Shown: piece by piece, positions 13,019-21,844 of the stretch
Layout: each line of letters starts with the position of its first letter
Numbering within the stretch: the stretch's first letter is position 1
Assembly: GCA_002427805.1 (NCBI GenBank)
Contig: DIZB01000008.1
Span: forward strand, 1 to 42,724
Reading direction: 5' to 3'
DNA from: Candidatus Saccharibacteria bacterium UBA6039
GTDB taxonomy: Bacteria > Patescibacteriota > Saccharimonadia > Saccharimonadales > Saccharimonadaceae
DNA: 42,724 bases
Made by a program: the position numbers and the translations under genes
The notes under the pieces: generated by a model
Databases searched by the model: none
The model's input: only the letters and a program-made list of their open reading frames with translations
Told to the model about the DNA's origin: nothing

Positions 13019-14029
13019 ATGCAAGGTATTGCCCAGATTCAAGATGACCTATTAAAACGTGTTGGTGAAAGCCAAGATCCACGTGCTGTACTAAAAGACC
13101 CAGAGTATCGAGGACTCTATAGTAAGATCTCGTCACTTGATCCAAGTGAGCGTGGGGCGTATGGCAAGGCAGTGAATGATTTGAAGATTGTAGTTGAGGC
13201 TGCTATTGAGGAACGCGTGAGCCAACTTGAAGACTTAACAGTTGAAACAATTGATGTAACTGCACCGTGGGACGATAATGCTGCACAGGTTGAACTACTA
13301 CGTACCGAGCAGGGAACGCAGCATCCACTGACCAAAGAGATGGAAGTTGTTATTGATATCTTCACACGTATGGGATTTGCTGCATACGAATCACGGCAGA
13401 TCGATGATGATTTTCACATGTTTGGTAGTTTGAACTTTCCAGAAAATCACCCAGCACGAGACGGCTACGATACGTTTCGAACTGAAGAAGGATTTATTCC
13501 ACCGGCCCATACGAGCACGATGCAAAATCGCATTTTAAAAGAAGGCAAGGCAAAATTAGAGGCGGGTGGTCAGATAGCTGGCATTAGTTACGGGCGAGTG
13601 TTTCGTAATGAAGATGTCGACGCCACGCATGAACATACGTTTTACCAGTGTGAAGGAGTCTTTGTGAGCGAGACAGCAAATTTGAGTGAGATGCTCGGTA
13701 CGCTTCGTTCATTCTTTGAAGTTTACTACGGCCAGAAATTGAAGATTAAAACTCAGCCTGGCTACTTCCCTTTTGTCGAACCAGGGCTTGAATTTGCAAT
13801 TGAAAAACCGGCGAGCCTTGGCGGTAAGCCGGGTGAGTGGCTTGAGATGCTTGGCTGCGGGATGATTCATCCTAATGTCCTTAGGGCTGCTGACATTGAC
13901 CCTACAAAATATAGAGGATTTGCGTGGGGTGGTGGCATTGAACGTCTTGTCATGTTGAAGTACGGAATTGAAGATCTGCGTCATTTTGAATCAGGAAAAT
14001 TAGCGTTTCTGAGGAAGTTTGTTTCATGA
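13019..14029 (+). CDS. pheS: Phenylalanyl-tRNA synthetase, alpha subunit
   Basis: 336 aa. The N-terminal coiled-coil region that binds tRNA-Phe is followed by the class II catalytic core. Motif 1 is around GTQHPLTKEMEVVIDIF, the FHMFGSLNFPENHPARD segment is typical of PheS, motif 2 is GRVFRNEDVDATHEHTFYQC, and motif 3 is GFAWGGGIERLVMLKYGI. With PheT it forms an alpha2-beta2 enzyme charging tRNA-Phe. ATG 13019 follows the -10 by 10 nt; the in-frame opening at 12989 precedes the promoter and is excluded. The stop overlaps the pheT start by 4 nt (ATGA). Confidence 0.97.
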   Translation: MQGIAQIQDDLLKRVGESQDPRAVLKDPEYRGLYSKISSLDPSERGAYGKAVNDLKIVVEAAIEERVSQLEDLTVETIDVTAPWDDNAAQVELLRTEQGTQHPLTKEMEVVIDIFTRMGFAAYESRQIDDDFHMFGSLNFPENHPARDGYDTFRTEEGFIPPAHTSTMQNRILKEGKAKLEAGGQIAGISYGRVFRNEDVDATHEHTFYQCEGVFVSETANLSEMLGTLRSFFEVYYGQKLKIKTQPGYFPFVEPGLEFAIEKPASLGGKPGEWLEMLGCGMIHPNVLRAADIDPTKYRGFAWGGGIERLVMLKYGIEDLRHFESGKLAFLRKFVS

Positions 14030-16518
14030 TTGTTTCTGTTAACTGGCTCAAAAAATTTGTTGACTTCGACTTGCCTATCGATGAATTAACAACACTTATT
14101 GGTGCACGACTTGTTGAAATAGAGAAGGTGGTCGATCTGACACCAAAATATAAGGACGTGCTCATTGTGCGAGTTGTTGAATGTGCACCGCTCGAAGGCA
14201 CCGACCATTTAAATCTCACAAAAATTGATGATGGCGGCGTGGTAGAGGGTGTGGAGCGGGATGATAAGGGACTTGTACAGGTTGTATGTGGCGCACCGAA
14301 TGTTCACGCTGATATGCTTGCAGCGTGGCTACCGCCAACATCGACTGTCCCTGAAAGTTACAACGACAGTGAGCCGTTTGTACTGACCGCAAAGAATCTT
14401 CGCGGAACGGTGAGTAATGGCATGCTTGCAAGCGCCAAGGAACTCGACTTATTTGATGATCACACGGGCATTCTGGAAATTGATAAAGAGGTTCCGGCTG
14501 GATCGTCACTTGCAACCGTATATGGACTCGATGATTACTTACTTGATATTGAAAACAAATCATTAACGCACCGTCCTGATACGTTTGGTATTATTGGATT
14601 TGCGAGGGAAGTCGCAGCCATACTTGGAAAGACGTTTGTCACGCCGGAGTGGCTTGCAAACACAGAGCCGACATATGGCGATAAGAATGGTGACATTGCT
14701 ACACCAAAAATTACGATTGAAGATCCCTCACTTTCAGCCAAGTATCTATCGGTTGTTCTTTCAGGTGCGTCAGCCGATCGTCACTCCCCTCTTGAAATTC
14801 AGACACTTCTTTCGCGTGTCGGTGTGCGACCGATTAACGCAGTCGTCGATGTGACGAATTATTTGATGATGCTGACGGGTCAACCACTGCATGCGTTTGA
14901 TTATGATAAGCTCGTTGCACTTTCTGGTGGCGAAGCAGATATTCGTGTACGGGTAGGCAAGGACAAGGAACTGTTAGAACTTCTTGATGGACGCACGGTT
15001 GAATTGACACCTGACGATATTGTGATTGCAGCGGGGGAAACGGCTATTGGGCTTGCCGGTGCGATGGGCGGCGCTAATACAGTTATCGATAAGGATACGA
15101 AGAATATTATTATTGAAAGCGCCACGTTTAACCTATATAAGCTACGTTCAACACAGATGCGCCACGGTATATTTAGTGAAGCGATTACCAGGTTTACGAA
15201 AGGTCAGCCAGCCGACCTTGCTGCGCCAGTGCTTGCCGATGCAGTAGAACTTATCGAGCAGTGGGCCGGTGCAAAACGCGTCAGTGATGTGGCTGTTTCA
15301 GTTAGTGAGAGCCCAGCACCCGTAAATCTAAATATCTCAGCAGAGTTTATCAATGCGGTACTCGGTACATCATATAGCTTGAAAGATATACGCTCTACGC
15401 TTGAATCAGTTGAATTTGCGGTTGTTGAAAAGTCTGCTACTGAACTTTTTGTAGCTCCGCCATATTGGCGAGCCGATATACATATTCCAGAAGATATTGT
15501 TGAAGAAATTGGACGTATTAAAGGATTTGACGAAATTGCCCCTACGCTTGCTACGCGAGACTTTACTGCCGTTCGTCCAAGTGGCTTTGATGAACTTCGT
15601 CAGCAAGTACGCAGACTACTGGTTCGCGCTGGTGCAAACGAAGTACTGACATATAGTTTTGTGCACGGAGATCTTATGAAGAAAGCTGGCCAAAGCGTTG
15701 AAGGGTCATACCAAATTATAAATTCAATTAGTCCAGACCTTCAATACTATCGTCAATCACTCACACCGAGTCTTTTAAACGTTGTAAACAGTAACGCAAA
15801 GCAAGGCTACGAACAGTTCGCACTCTTTGAACTCAATAAGACGCATCAAAAGATACGTGGACTTGACGAGGAGCAGGTGCCAATTGAAGATACGCTTCTT
15901 GCGCTGACAATAACGTCACGCAAAACAAAGAAAACGGCCGCATACTACGATGCGAAGAAATACCTTGACTATGTTGCTGACATGCTTGGTCTTGAACTCG
16001 AATACAGTGCGATGGAGACTGCGCCGGGCTATAGTATTAGTGCTCCATTTGAATATAGACGCAGTGCGATGGTAAAAGAAAAGAATTCGGGTGTCTACCT
16101 TGGGATTGTTGGCGAATATACGAACACAACATCACGAGCCTTCAAACTTCCTGTTTCTAGCGCTGGATTTGAAATTGATGCACATGGCCTATATGAGGCG
16201 ACTTTAAAGACTGGCCATACCTATAGCCCACTCAGTCGTTTCCCTGGAACATCGCGAGATATTTGTTTCCAAGTGAATAAAAACATAAGCTACGATTCAA
16301 TTATGAGTGCGGCAAAAACAGCAATCAAAAATACCGAACTGTTAGTTGATGTGACGCCACTTGATATATATCAAGACGCCACACTTGAGACAAAGAATGT
16401 AACCATACGTGTGCAACTGACGTCGTATCAAAAGACGCTTGCCAGCTCAGATGTTGATGAGACTATCGCGGTGATTGTCGGTGTTGTAACTGAAAAAACA
16501 CACGCAACTGTTCTTTAG
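14026..16518 (+). CDS. pheT: Phenylalanyl-tRNA synthetase, beta subunit
   Basis: 830 aa, full length. The N-terminal OB-fold tRNA-binding domain (VLIVRVVECAPLEGTDHL, about residues 45-150) is followed by the B3/B4 editing domain (about 210-380), the B5 domain, the catalytic-like core that lacks class II motifs, and the C-terminal anticodon-binding domain with SRFPGTSRDICF (about 740-830). Pairs with PheS and removes mischarged Tyr. Translationally coupled to pheS through a 4-nt overlap. Nothing unusual seen. Confidence 0.97.
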   Translation: MIVSVNWLKKFVDFDLPIDELTTLIGARLVEIEKVVDLTPKYKDVLIVRVVECAPLEGTDHLNLTKIDDGGVVEGVERDDKGLVQVVCGAPNVHADMLAAWLPPTSTVPESYNDSEPFVLTAKNLRGTVSNGMLASAKELDLFDDHTGILEIDKEVPAGSSLATVYGLDDYLLDIENKSLTHRPDTFGIIGFAREVAAILGKTFVTPEWLANTEPTYGDKNGDIATPKITIEDPSLSAKYLSVVLSGASADRHSPLEIQTLLSRVGVRPINAVVDVTNYLMMLTGQPLHAFDYDKLVALSGGEADIRVRVGKDKELLELLDGRTVELTPDDIVIAAGETAIGLAGAMGGANTVIDKDTKNIIIESATFNLYKLRSTQMRHGIFSEAITRFTKGQPADLAAPVLADAVELIEQWAGAKRVSDVAVSVSESPAPVNLNISAEFINAVLGTSYSLKDIRSTLESVEFAVVEKSATELFVAPPYWRADIHIPEDIVEEIGRIKGFDEIAPTLATRDFTAVRPSGFDELRQQVRRLLVRAGANEVLTYSFVHGDLMKKAGQSVEGSYQIINSISPDLQYYRQSLTPSLLNVVNSNAKQGYEQFALFELNKTHQKIRGLDEEQVPIEDTLLALTITSRKTKKTAAYYDAKKYLDYVADMLGLELEYSAMETAPGYSISAPFEYRRSAMVKEKNSGVYLGIVGEYTNTTSRAFKLPVSSAGFEIDAHGLYEATLKTGHTYSPLSRFPGTSRDICFQVNKNISYDSIMSAAKTAIKNTELLVDVTPLDIYQDATLETKNVTIRVQLTSYQKTLASSDVDETIAVIVGVVTEKTHATVL

Positions 16519-16555
16519 TGAAATTATGTTCACTGTACTATCTAAGAAATAGAGC

Positions 16556-16561
16556 GATACT
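16556..16561 (+). promoter_or_regulatory. -10 of the orphan gene at 16568
   Basis: GATACT, 6 nt before ATG 16568. It lies in the loop of a small dyad (AGAGC 16551-16555 with GCTCT 16563-16567). Confidence 0.5.
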
Positions 16562-16567
16562 AGCTCT

Positions 16568-17305
16568 ATGAGTAAAGAACACCCACCCAAAATTTTAGAC
16601 CTCCCAACGGAGCACCTAACAACTAACGGACGCGACTACGTGCCACTAAAGACACGCGACAGCGTTGAGCGAGACAGGCTGCACGATTTACCTACCGGTA
16701 CGTTGCTGCTTGAAGACCAGTTAAAAGGAATCGACGTTATGAAGGCGTTACTTCCAGTACTCGAATCACCAACTGACCTACAGTATGCAAGTGATATGTT
16801 TGCGGCGAGCCTCCTTAACGCGAGTTGGTATCAGTATGGCCAAAGCTTTGAAGGGATGAGGCGACATCTCGAGCTCGAAACAATGCTTGATGAAAATGGT
16901 AACTATTTATCTCAGGTTGCACTAATTGAAAAAATAGTCAGTCGTCTCGACGAAGTGAGTGTACTTGCTTCAGCGGTAACGCAGGCTCACGTTGAGCGTC
17001 GGGTTCGAAGACCGCAACAAGCAAAGCTTGGCCGTGCGATGGGAAACGTTGCATCGAGCATAGCTAGTATAGGCATGGGCCCAATCAGCGAAGGTGCCGT
17101 GCTTTACGACGTGAAGCTTGGAGTACGTAATAATGCTCAGCGTGCCATACGCCTTTCTCGTACGGATACATTGACACATGGTGCTCGTCCTTCGGTCGCT
17201 CAGTTTGCAAATCGTGATAGTGACGCACTACAGGCCTGGCGCCGTGACGCGACGGATAGTGCATACCAGGCCATGGAAGCGGCCTATGCAAGTATTGAAG
17301 CTTAA
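16568..17305 (+). CDS. Uncharacterised protein
   Basis: 245 aa, not recognised. Polar and largely helical in appearance, without signal peptide or membrane segment. The first 60 residues are Pro- and Asp-rich and probably flexible; residues 60-140 look helical (VMKALLPVLESPTDL, SLLNASWYQYGQSF), a basic stretch follows (VERRVRRPQQAKLGR, about 147-160), and the end is Ala-rich. It starts leaderless after a GATACT hexamer. Its stop codon shares the TTAA at 17302-17305 with the convergent regulator gene. Confidence 0.6.
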   Translation: MSKEHPPKILDLPTEHLTTNGRDYVPLKTRDSVERDRLHDLPTGTLLLEDQLKGIDVMKALLPVLESPTDLQYASDMFAASLLNASWYQYGQSFEGMRRHLELETMLDENGNYLSQVALIEKIVSRLDEVSVLASAVTQAHVERRVRRPQQAKLGRAMGNVASSIASIGMGPISEGAVLYDVKLGVRNNAQRAIRLSRTDTLTHGARPSVAQFANRDSDALQAWRRDATDSAYQAMEAAYASIEA

Positions 17306-17967
17306 AGTGTGTAGGTTTTTTCAACAAATGGGGTATTGCGCGATAGAGTAAGGTCGCTCAGAATCTTCGCTGTTGGAAGCATTGACGGTGCAGAAAAGTC
17401 AGGATTTTTAACCCATGAGTATGTACCAAAATCGTCGTGCTCCTTTAGGTCACCCTTGGCATCATCACACACCAGAAGCGTAAAATGCGTAAAACTTTCA
17501 AGTTCATCCGCATCAAAGACACGTAGGTAACCACCACCGACAACCTGAAAGTCACCATGAAGGCCAGTTTTATCTAAGCATACCAAGTGGGCAGTTTCTG
17601 CGACAGCTTCATCGGCATTTGGAAGTGCCTGCATAAAACCGGTGAGTCCTATGAGGGGGTGAGTACTGCGCGTATAGAGTAGCCAGGCATGATCGCTCGA
17701 ACGACGAACAGCAAGCAGCAAGATGGAATAGGCTTGGTCCATGAGGCGATCTTTTTTAAGGACAGTTTTGCCAATGCGGCGACCTTCCGGCGTTAAGGCA
17801 TAACTGCCGTCATCATATTTTGTGATATACCCAGCATGGATGACCTTTTTAAGGTGATACGTAAAGAGCTTACTATCAACATCATCTGGCTGTAACTCAC
17901 TAAAACGCATACTTGGCGCAAAGGCAAGTGTGTAGACGATAGAACGTTGTATATGGTGATCAAGCAT
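17302..17967 (-). CDS. Winged-helix regulator fused to a degenerate Nudix domain
   Basis: 221 aa. Residues 1-75 look like an ArsR-type winged helix (IVYTLAFAPSMRFSELQP, LFTYHLKKVIHAGYI, the DDGSYALTPEGR wing). Residues 80-200 have a Nudix-like layout, but the box is broken: GFMQALPNADEAVAETAHLV then CLDKTGL lacks the RE and EE residues, so hydrolysis is unlikely and a nucleotide-sensing role is plausible. The NAD regulator NrtR also joins Nudix and winged-helix parts, in the reverse order. The gene is leaderless (TATAAT 6 nt before ATG 17967) and divergent from the cyo operon with a palindrome between them, so I infer control of respiration and of itself. Confidence 0.65.
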   Translation of the reverse strand: MLDHHIQRSIVYTLAFAPSMRFSELQPDDVDSKLFTYHLKKVIHAGYITKYDDGSYALTPEGRRIGKTVLKKDRLMDQAYSILLLAVRRSSDHAWLLYTRSTHPLIGLTGFMQALPNADEAVAETAHLVCLDKTGLHGDFQVVGGGYLRVFDADELESFTHFTLLVCDDAKGDLKEHDDFGTYSWVKNPDFSAPSMLPTAKILSDLTLSRNTPFVEKTYTL

Positions 17968-17973
17968 GGCTTT

Positions 17974-17979
17974 ATTATA
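17974..17979 (-). promoter_or_regulatory. -10 of the winged-helix/Nudix gene
   Basis: TATAAT on the minus strand, 6 nt before ATG 17967. The -35 position (about 17997-18002) lies inside the palindrome at 17993-18002. Confidence 0.65.
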
Positions 17980-17990
17980 ACGTACGAATC

Positions 17991-18014
17991 AGGTGTTAAC
18001 ACGTAGGTGTTCAC
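17991..18014. promoter_or_regulatory. Operator-like palindrome and repeat between regulator and cyo operon
   Basis: GTGTTAACAC (17993-18002) is a perfect palindrome. AGGTGTTAAC (17991-18000) is repeated as AGGTGTTCAC (18005-18014), 14 bp apart. The first overlaps the -35 position of the minus-strand regulator promoter, the second the -35 position of the cyoA promoter (-10 TAAGAT, 18027-18032). This is what a regulator acting on both genes would need. Confidence 0.5.
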
Positions 18015-18045
18015 TTACTATTGGTGTAAGATAGGGATAGTACTT

Positions 18046-18951
18046 ATGGCAACTTCTACGCATAAACATAGGACACTATTGAAGAAGGTAATTCTTAGCT
18101 TGATCGCACTCATTGCGCTTAGTGGTATCTTTGTAGTGCTTATGAACGGGCATAATTTAGCGGTCCTTGCGCCAGCAGGCTTGATAGCCAGCAAAGAAAA
18201 GACACTCATTATCATTACGACATTACTCGGTCTGTTTGTTGTTATACCTGTGTTCATTCTTCTTTTTTCGATCGCATGGAAATACCGCGAAGGGAATTCT
18301 AAGGCAACATACACGCCAGATGTCGGTAGCAATCGACTGCTTGAAGGCTTATGGTGGGGAATTCCGGCGACGATTATCGTTATTCTCGGCATTATTACGT
18401 GGCAGTCAACACATGAACTGGACCCGTATAAAGCAATTAGCTCAACAACGAAGGCGCTTAATGTTCAGGTTGTGTCGCTTCAGTGGAAATGGCTGTTCAT
18501 TTATCCAGACCTTGGGGTCGCAAGTCTTAATTATCTTCCAATTCCAGAGAAGACGCCGATTCACTTTGACATTACATCCGATGCGCCAATGAACTCATTT
18601 TGGATTCCTAATTTGGGTGGTCAAGTATATGCCATGAGTGGCATGTCGACGCAACTTCAGCTCATGGCCGATGGCGTTGGCACATATCGAGGCTCATCAG
18701 CAAACATAAGTGGTGAGGGGTTTGCTGGGATGACCTTTAATGTCGAATCAATGACAAACACCAACTTTAATAATTGGGTAAAGACCGCCAAGCAAAGTGC
18801 GGACACGCTTGGTGACGTCACCTATACGGCACTTGCACTTCCAAGCAAAGATATGCCGCCTAAAAATTATGGATCCGTAGCAAGTGGCCTATATAATAAT
18901 ATTATAATGAAGTACATGATGCCGGACGACGGTAGTGGGATAAGTATGTAA
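18046..18951 (+). CDS. cyoA: Cytochrome bo3-type ubiquinol oxidase, subunit II
   Basis: 301 aa from ATG 18046. An N-terminal hydrophobic helix (17-37), two membrane helices (about 53-77 and 100-122), then an extracytoplasmic cupredoxin domain. The domain has SDAPMNSFWIPNLGGQVYAM and YRGSSANISGEGFAGMTF, very close to E. coli CyoA, and lacks the Cys, His and Met ligands of CuA, which marks a quinol rather than cytochrome c oxidase. No lipobox Cys is present, unlike E. coli CyoA. The stop overlaps the cyoB start by 1 nt (TAATG). The GTG-type opening at 18007 would precede the promoter. Confidence 0.95.
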   Translation: MATSTHKHRTLLKKVILSLIALIALSGIFVVLMNGHNLAVLAPAGLIASKEKTLIIITTLLGLFVVIPVFILLFSIAWKYREGNSKATYTPDVGSNRLLEGLWWGIPATIIVILGIITWQSTHELDPYKAISSTTKALNVQVVSLQWKWLFIYPDLGVASLNYLPIPEKTPIHFDITSDAPMNSFWIPNLGGQVYAMSGMSTQLQLMADGVGTYRGSSANISGEGFAGMTFNVESMTNTNFNNWVKTAKQSADTLGDVTYTALALPSKDMPPKNYGSVASGLYNNIIMKYMMPDDGSGISM

Positions 18952-20912
18952 TGATGGACTTTTTGTTAGGGGGACTCACGCCAAGTGCATTTGTCCATGA
19001 TCCACTCATGGCTGGTGCAGGATACGCCATGGTCGGTGCGCTGGTGCTGGCTGCGGTTGGTCTGACGTATTTCAAACGTTGGAAGTGGCTATGGAAATGG
19101 ATGACGTCGCTTGATCCAAAAAAGATCGGTGTGATGTACATCGTTGTGGCGGTTATTATGCTTCTTCGTGGCCTTGCCGATGTGCTACTTATTAGGACGC
19201 AACAAGCGACTTCTGTTGGAAATTCACAAGGGATATTAAGCTCAGATCACTTCCAACAGATTTTCTCGGCACACGGCACAATTATGATTTTCTTTGTCGC
19301 CATGGGGATTATCTTTGGTGTCCTCAATCTCATCGTGCCACAGCAAATTGGAGCACGAGACGTCGCTTTTCCATTTATGAATTCAGTCAGTTTTTGGTTA
19401 TTTGCGGTCGGCATGTTACTTATTAATGCGCCGCTTGTTGTGGGTGAATTTGCAGCGACAGGCTGGCTCGCATACCCGCCGCTTTCTGAGCTGCAATACA
19501 GCCCAGGCGTCGGTGTTGACTACTGGATATGGAGCCTGCAAATTGCTGGTATTGGAAGTCTCATGTCGGGTATTAATTTCTTCGTCACAATCATTAAAAA
19601 ACGTGCGCCTGGTATGACGCTGATGAAAATGCCAGTATTTATTTGGAGCGTCCTTTGTAGTATGTCCCTTGTGATGTTTGCTTTCCCGATTCTTACGGGT
19701 ACACTTGGCATGCTTTCGCTTGATCGGCTGATGGGTATGCACTTCTTTACATCCGGCGGCGGTGGTAACCCAATGATGTATATTAATCTTATATGGGCGT
19801 GGGGACATCCTGAAGTCTATATTCTTGTGCTGCCAGCGTTTGGTATTTTTTCCGAGATTGTACCGGTTTTTTCAGGCAAAAAGCTATTTGGCTATACATC
19901 GATGGTCGTGGCTCTTATCGCTATAACCATTTTGTCATTTACGGTATGGCTCCATCATTTCTTTACAATGGGTGCTGGTGCAGACGTTAATACATTCTTT
20001 GGCATTATGACAATGGTGATTGCCATACCGACAGGAGTGAAGGTATTTAACTGGATATTTACTATGTATCGAGGACGAATCAGATTTACAACACCGATGC
20101 TATGGTTTATGGGCTTCGTGACGACCTTTACAATCGGTGGAATGACGGGAGTATTGATGTCGGTGCCAGCAGCTGATTTCCAGTTTCATAATAGCCTCTT
20201 TCTTGTGGCCCACTTTCATAACATGATTATTGGAGGAGTTGTGTTCGGCGCATTTGCCGCATTTACCTATTGGTTCCCAAAGTTCACCGGATTTACGCTT
20301 AACGAACGTCTTGGTCGCTATGCGTTTTGGCTATGGCTTGTCGGCTTTTTACTCGCATTTATCCCACTCTACATCTTAGGCTTTATGGGTGCGACGAGAC
20401 GACTTGATCACTACGATGCAAGTCTTGGCTGGCAGGGACTATTTATTGTTGCTGGTATCGGAGCACTTCTCATATGCGCAGGTGTCGCCATGCAGCTCCT
20501 ACAGGTAACGGTGAGCATTATAAAGCGCAAAGAAAACATGGTCGGGACTGATCCGTGGAATGGACGAACACTTGAGTGGGCGACGGCAACACCACCACCA
20601 GAATATAACTTTGCTACGATTCTAGTTGTGAGCACACGAGACGCGTTTTGGGAGATGAAGAAAAACAAGGTTGTGTCTGAGCCAACCTATGAGTCAATAA
20701 GCATACCAAAAAACAGCGGGCTAGGCGTGATTATTGGACTCTTTGCATTACTTGTTGGATTTGGACTTATTTGGCATATCTTTTGGCTGGCGCTTGTTGG
20801 CTTAGTGGGCGTTATTATCGTCCTTATTATTCGCTTAACGAGTGATGATAATGACGAAGTGATCTCAGCGCATGAAGTGCGGATGATCGAGACGGCTGGG
20901 GGAGGTGCGTAA
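18951..20912 (+). CDS. cyoB: Cytochrome bo3-type ubiquinol oxidase, subunit I
   Basis: 653 aa with about 14-15 membrane helices, the catalytic haem-copper subunit that reduces O2 to water and pumps protons. Key residues are visible: the low-spin haem His in FSAHGTIMIFF, CuB His and the proton-channel Glu in WGHPEVYILVLPAFG, the two CuB His in VWLHHFFTMGAGAD, and both haem-ligand His in LVAHFHNMIIGG. The match to E. coli CyoB is continuous, so this is a type A1 quinol oxidase. Starts at ATG 18951, with a second ATG directly following. A GGGGGAGGT site at its 3' end serves cyoC. Confidence 0.97.
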   Translation: MMDFLLGGLTPSAFVHDPLMAGAGYAMVGALVLAAVGLTYFKRWKWLWKWMTSLDPKKIGVMYIVVAVIMLLRGLADVLLIRTQQATSVGNSQGILSSDHFQQIFSAHGTIMIFFVAMGIIFGVLNLIVPQQIGARDVAFPFMNSVSFWLFAVGMLLINAPLVVGEFAATGWLAYPPLSELQYSPGVGVDYWIWSLQIAGIGSLMSGINFFVTIIKKRAPGMTLMKMPVFIWSVLCSMSLVMFAFPILTGTLGMLSLDRLMGMHFFTSGGGGNPMMYINLIWAWGHPEVYILVLPAFGIFSEIVPVFSGKKLFGYTSMVVALIAITILSFTVWLHHFFTMGAGADVNTFFGIMTMVIAIPTGVKVFNWIFTMYRGRIRFTTPMLWFMGFVTTFTIGGMTGVLMSVPAADFQFHNSLFLVAHFHNMIIGGVVFGAFAAFTYWFPKFTGFTLNERLGRYAFWLWLVGFLLAFIPLYILGFMGATRRLDHYDASLGWQGLFIVAGIGALLICAGVAMQLLQVTVSIIKRKENMVGTDPWNGRTLEWATATPPPEYNFATILVVSTRDAFWEMKKNKVVSEPTYESISIPKNSGLGVIIGLFALLVGFGLIWHIFWLALVGLVGVIIVLIIRLTSDDNDEVISAHEVRMIETAGGGA

Positions 20913-20913
20913 T

Positions 20914-21498
20914 ATGGCAACTGATATGAAGCGTGTAGGGCAAGAATCAAGCACGAAGACCCTTGGATTCTGGATCTACATTATGACCGACTGTGTTTTA
21001 TTTGCCACACTCTTTGCGACCTATGCAGTGCTCCACGGTAATACGTTTGGTGGTCCATCGAGCAGACAGTTATTCGATTTACCATATGTATTTATTGAAA
21101 CATTTTTGCTTCTTACGAGTAGCTTCACTATTGGTATGGCTGTACTATCGGCCCGGGCTGGCTATAAATCACGAACAATTGGCTGGCTTGTTGTGACGTT
21201 TATTTTAGGACTGTCGTTTGTCACGATGGAGCTAACGGAATTTGCTCATCTTGTAGCTGACGGCAATAGCTGGCAGCGAAGCGGATTCTTATCGGCTTTC
21301 TTCACGCTTGTCGGAACTCACGGTGCACACATTAGTGTTGGGCTGCTCTGGATGATTGTGATGATGATTCGGATTGCAAAAGGCGGTTTAAAATCAATGG
21401 ACGTGGGGCGACTGGCACTTCTGGGTCTATTCTGGCATTTCCTTGATATCATTTGGATCTGTATTTTCACGATCGTTTATTTAATGGGGGTACTATAG
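20914..21498 (+). CDS. cyoC: Cytochrome bo3-type ubiquinol oxidase, subunit III
   Basis: 194 aa, five membrane helices. Family segments are TLGFWIYIMTDCVLFATLFATYAV, here quoted only in part as GFWIYIMTDC, plus SGFLSAFFTLVGTHGAHI and LFWHFLDIIWICIFTIVYLMG, nearly identical to E. coli CyoC. It stabilises subunit I and is needed for assembly. ATG 20914 follows GGGGGAGGT at 20899-20906 by 7 nt, a better start than the GTG at 20905 inside that site. Confidence 0.95.
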   Translation: MATDMKRVGQESSTKTLGFWIYIMTDCVLFATLFATYAVLHGNTFGGPSSRQLFDLPYVFIETFLLLTSSFTIGMAVLSARAGYKSRTIGWLVVTFILGLSFVTMELTEFAHLVADGNSWQRSGFLSAFFTLVGTHGAHISVGLLWMIVMMIRIAKGGLKSMDVGRLALLGLFWHFLDIIWICIFTIVYLMGVL

Positions 21499-21499
21499 T

Positions 21500-21844
21500 A
21501 TGTCGTCAGCGGTGAGGTCATATAGCATCGGGTTTATCGTCTCTATAGTCCTGACGGCAGTCGCATTTTTGATGGTTGAACATCACGCACTTCCAACGAT
21601 GGGGCTGATTGTCACGATTGTTGGTCTTGCTGTTATTCAGTTGGCTATTCAGCTCATCTTCTTCTTGCACATCGGAAGTGGTAGTGGAGCAAGGTGGAAA
21701 ATTGCAACATTCTTTTTAGCCTTTATTGTTATATGCATCGTCGTTGGTGGCTCGATTTGGATCATGAATAATCTCAATTACAGCATGCTCCGCTACACAC
21801 CACAGGAGCAAAACCAATATCTTCATGATCACGAGGGGATATAG
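21500..21844 (+). CDS. cyoD: Cytochrome bo3-type ubiquinol oxidase, subunit IV
   Basis: 114 aa with three membrane helices. YSIGFIVSIVLTAVAFLMVE, QLIFFLHIGSGSGARW and GGSIWIMNNLNYSML match the CyoD family closely. It assists CuB incorporation and assembly. It follows cyoC by 1 nt, and its TAG stop shares a base with the GTG start of cyoE. Confidence 0.93.
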   Translation: MSSAVRSYSIGFIVSIVLTAVAFLMVEHHALPTMGLIVTIVGLAVIQLAIQLIFFLHIGSGSGARWKIATFFLAFIVICIVVGGSIWIMNNLNYSMLRYTPQEQNQYLHDHEGI

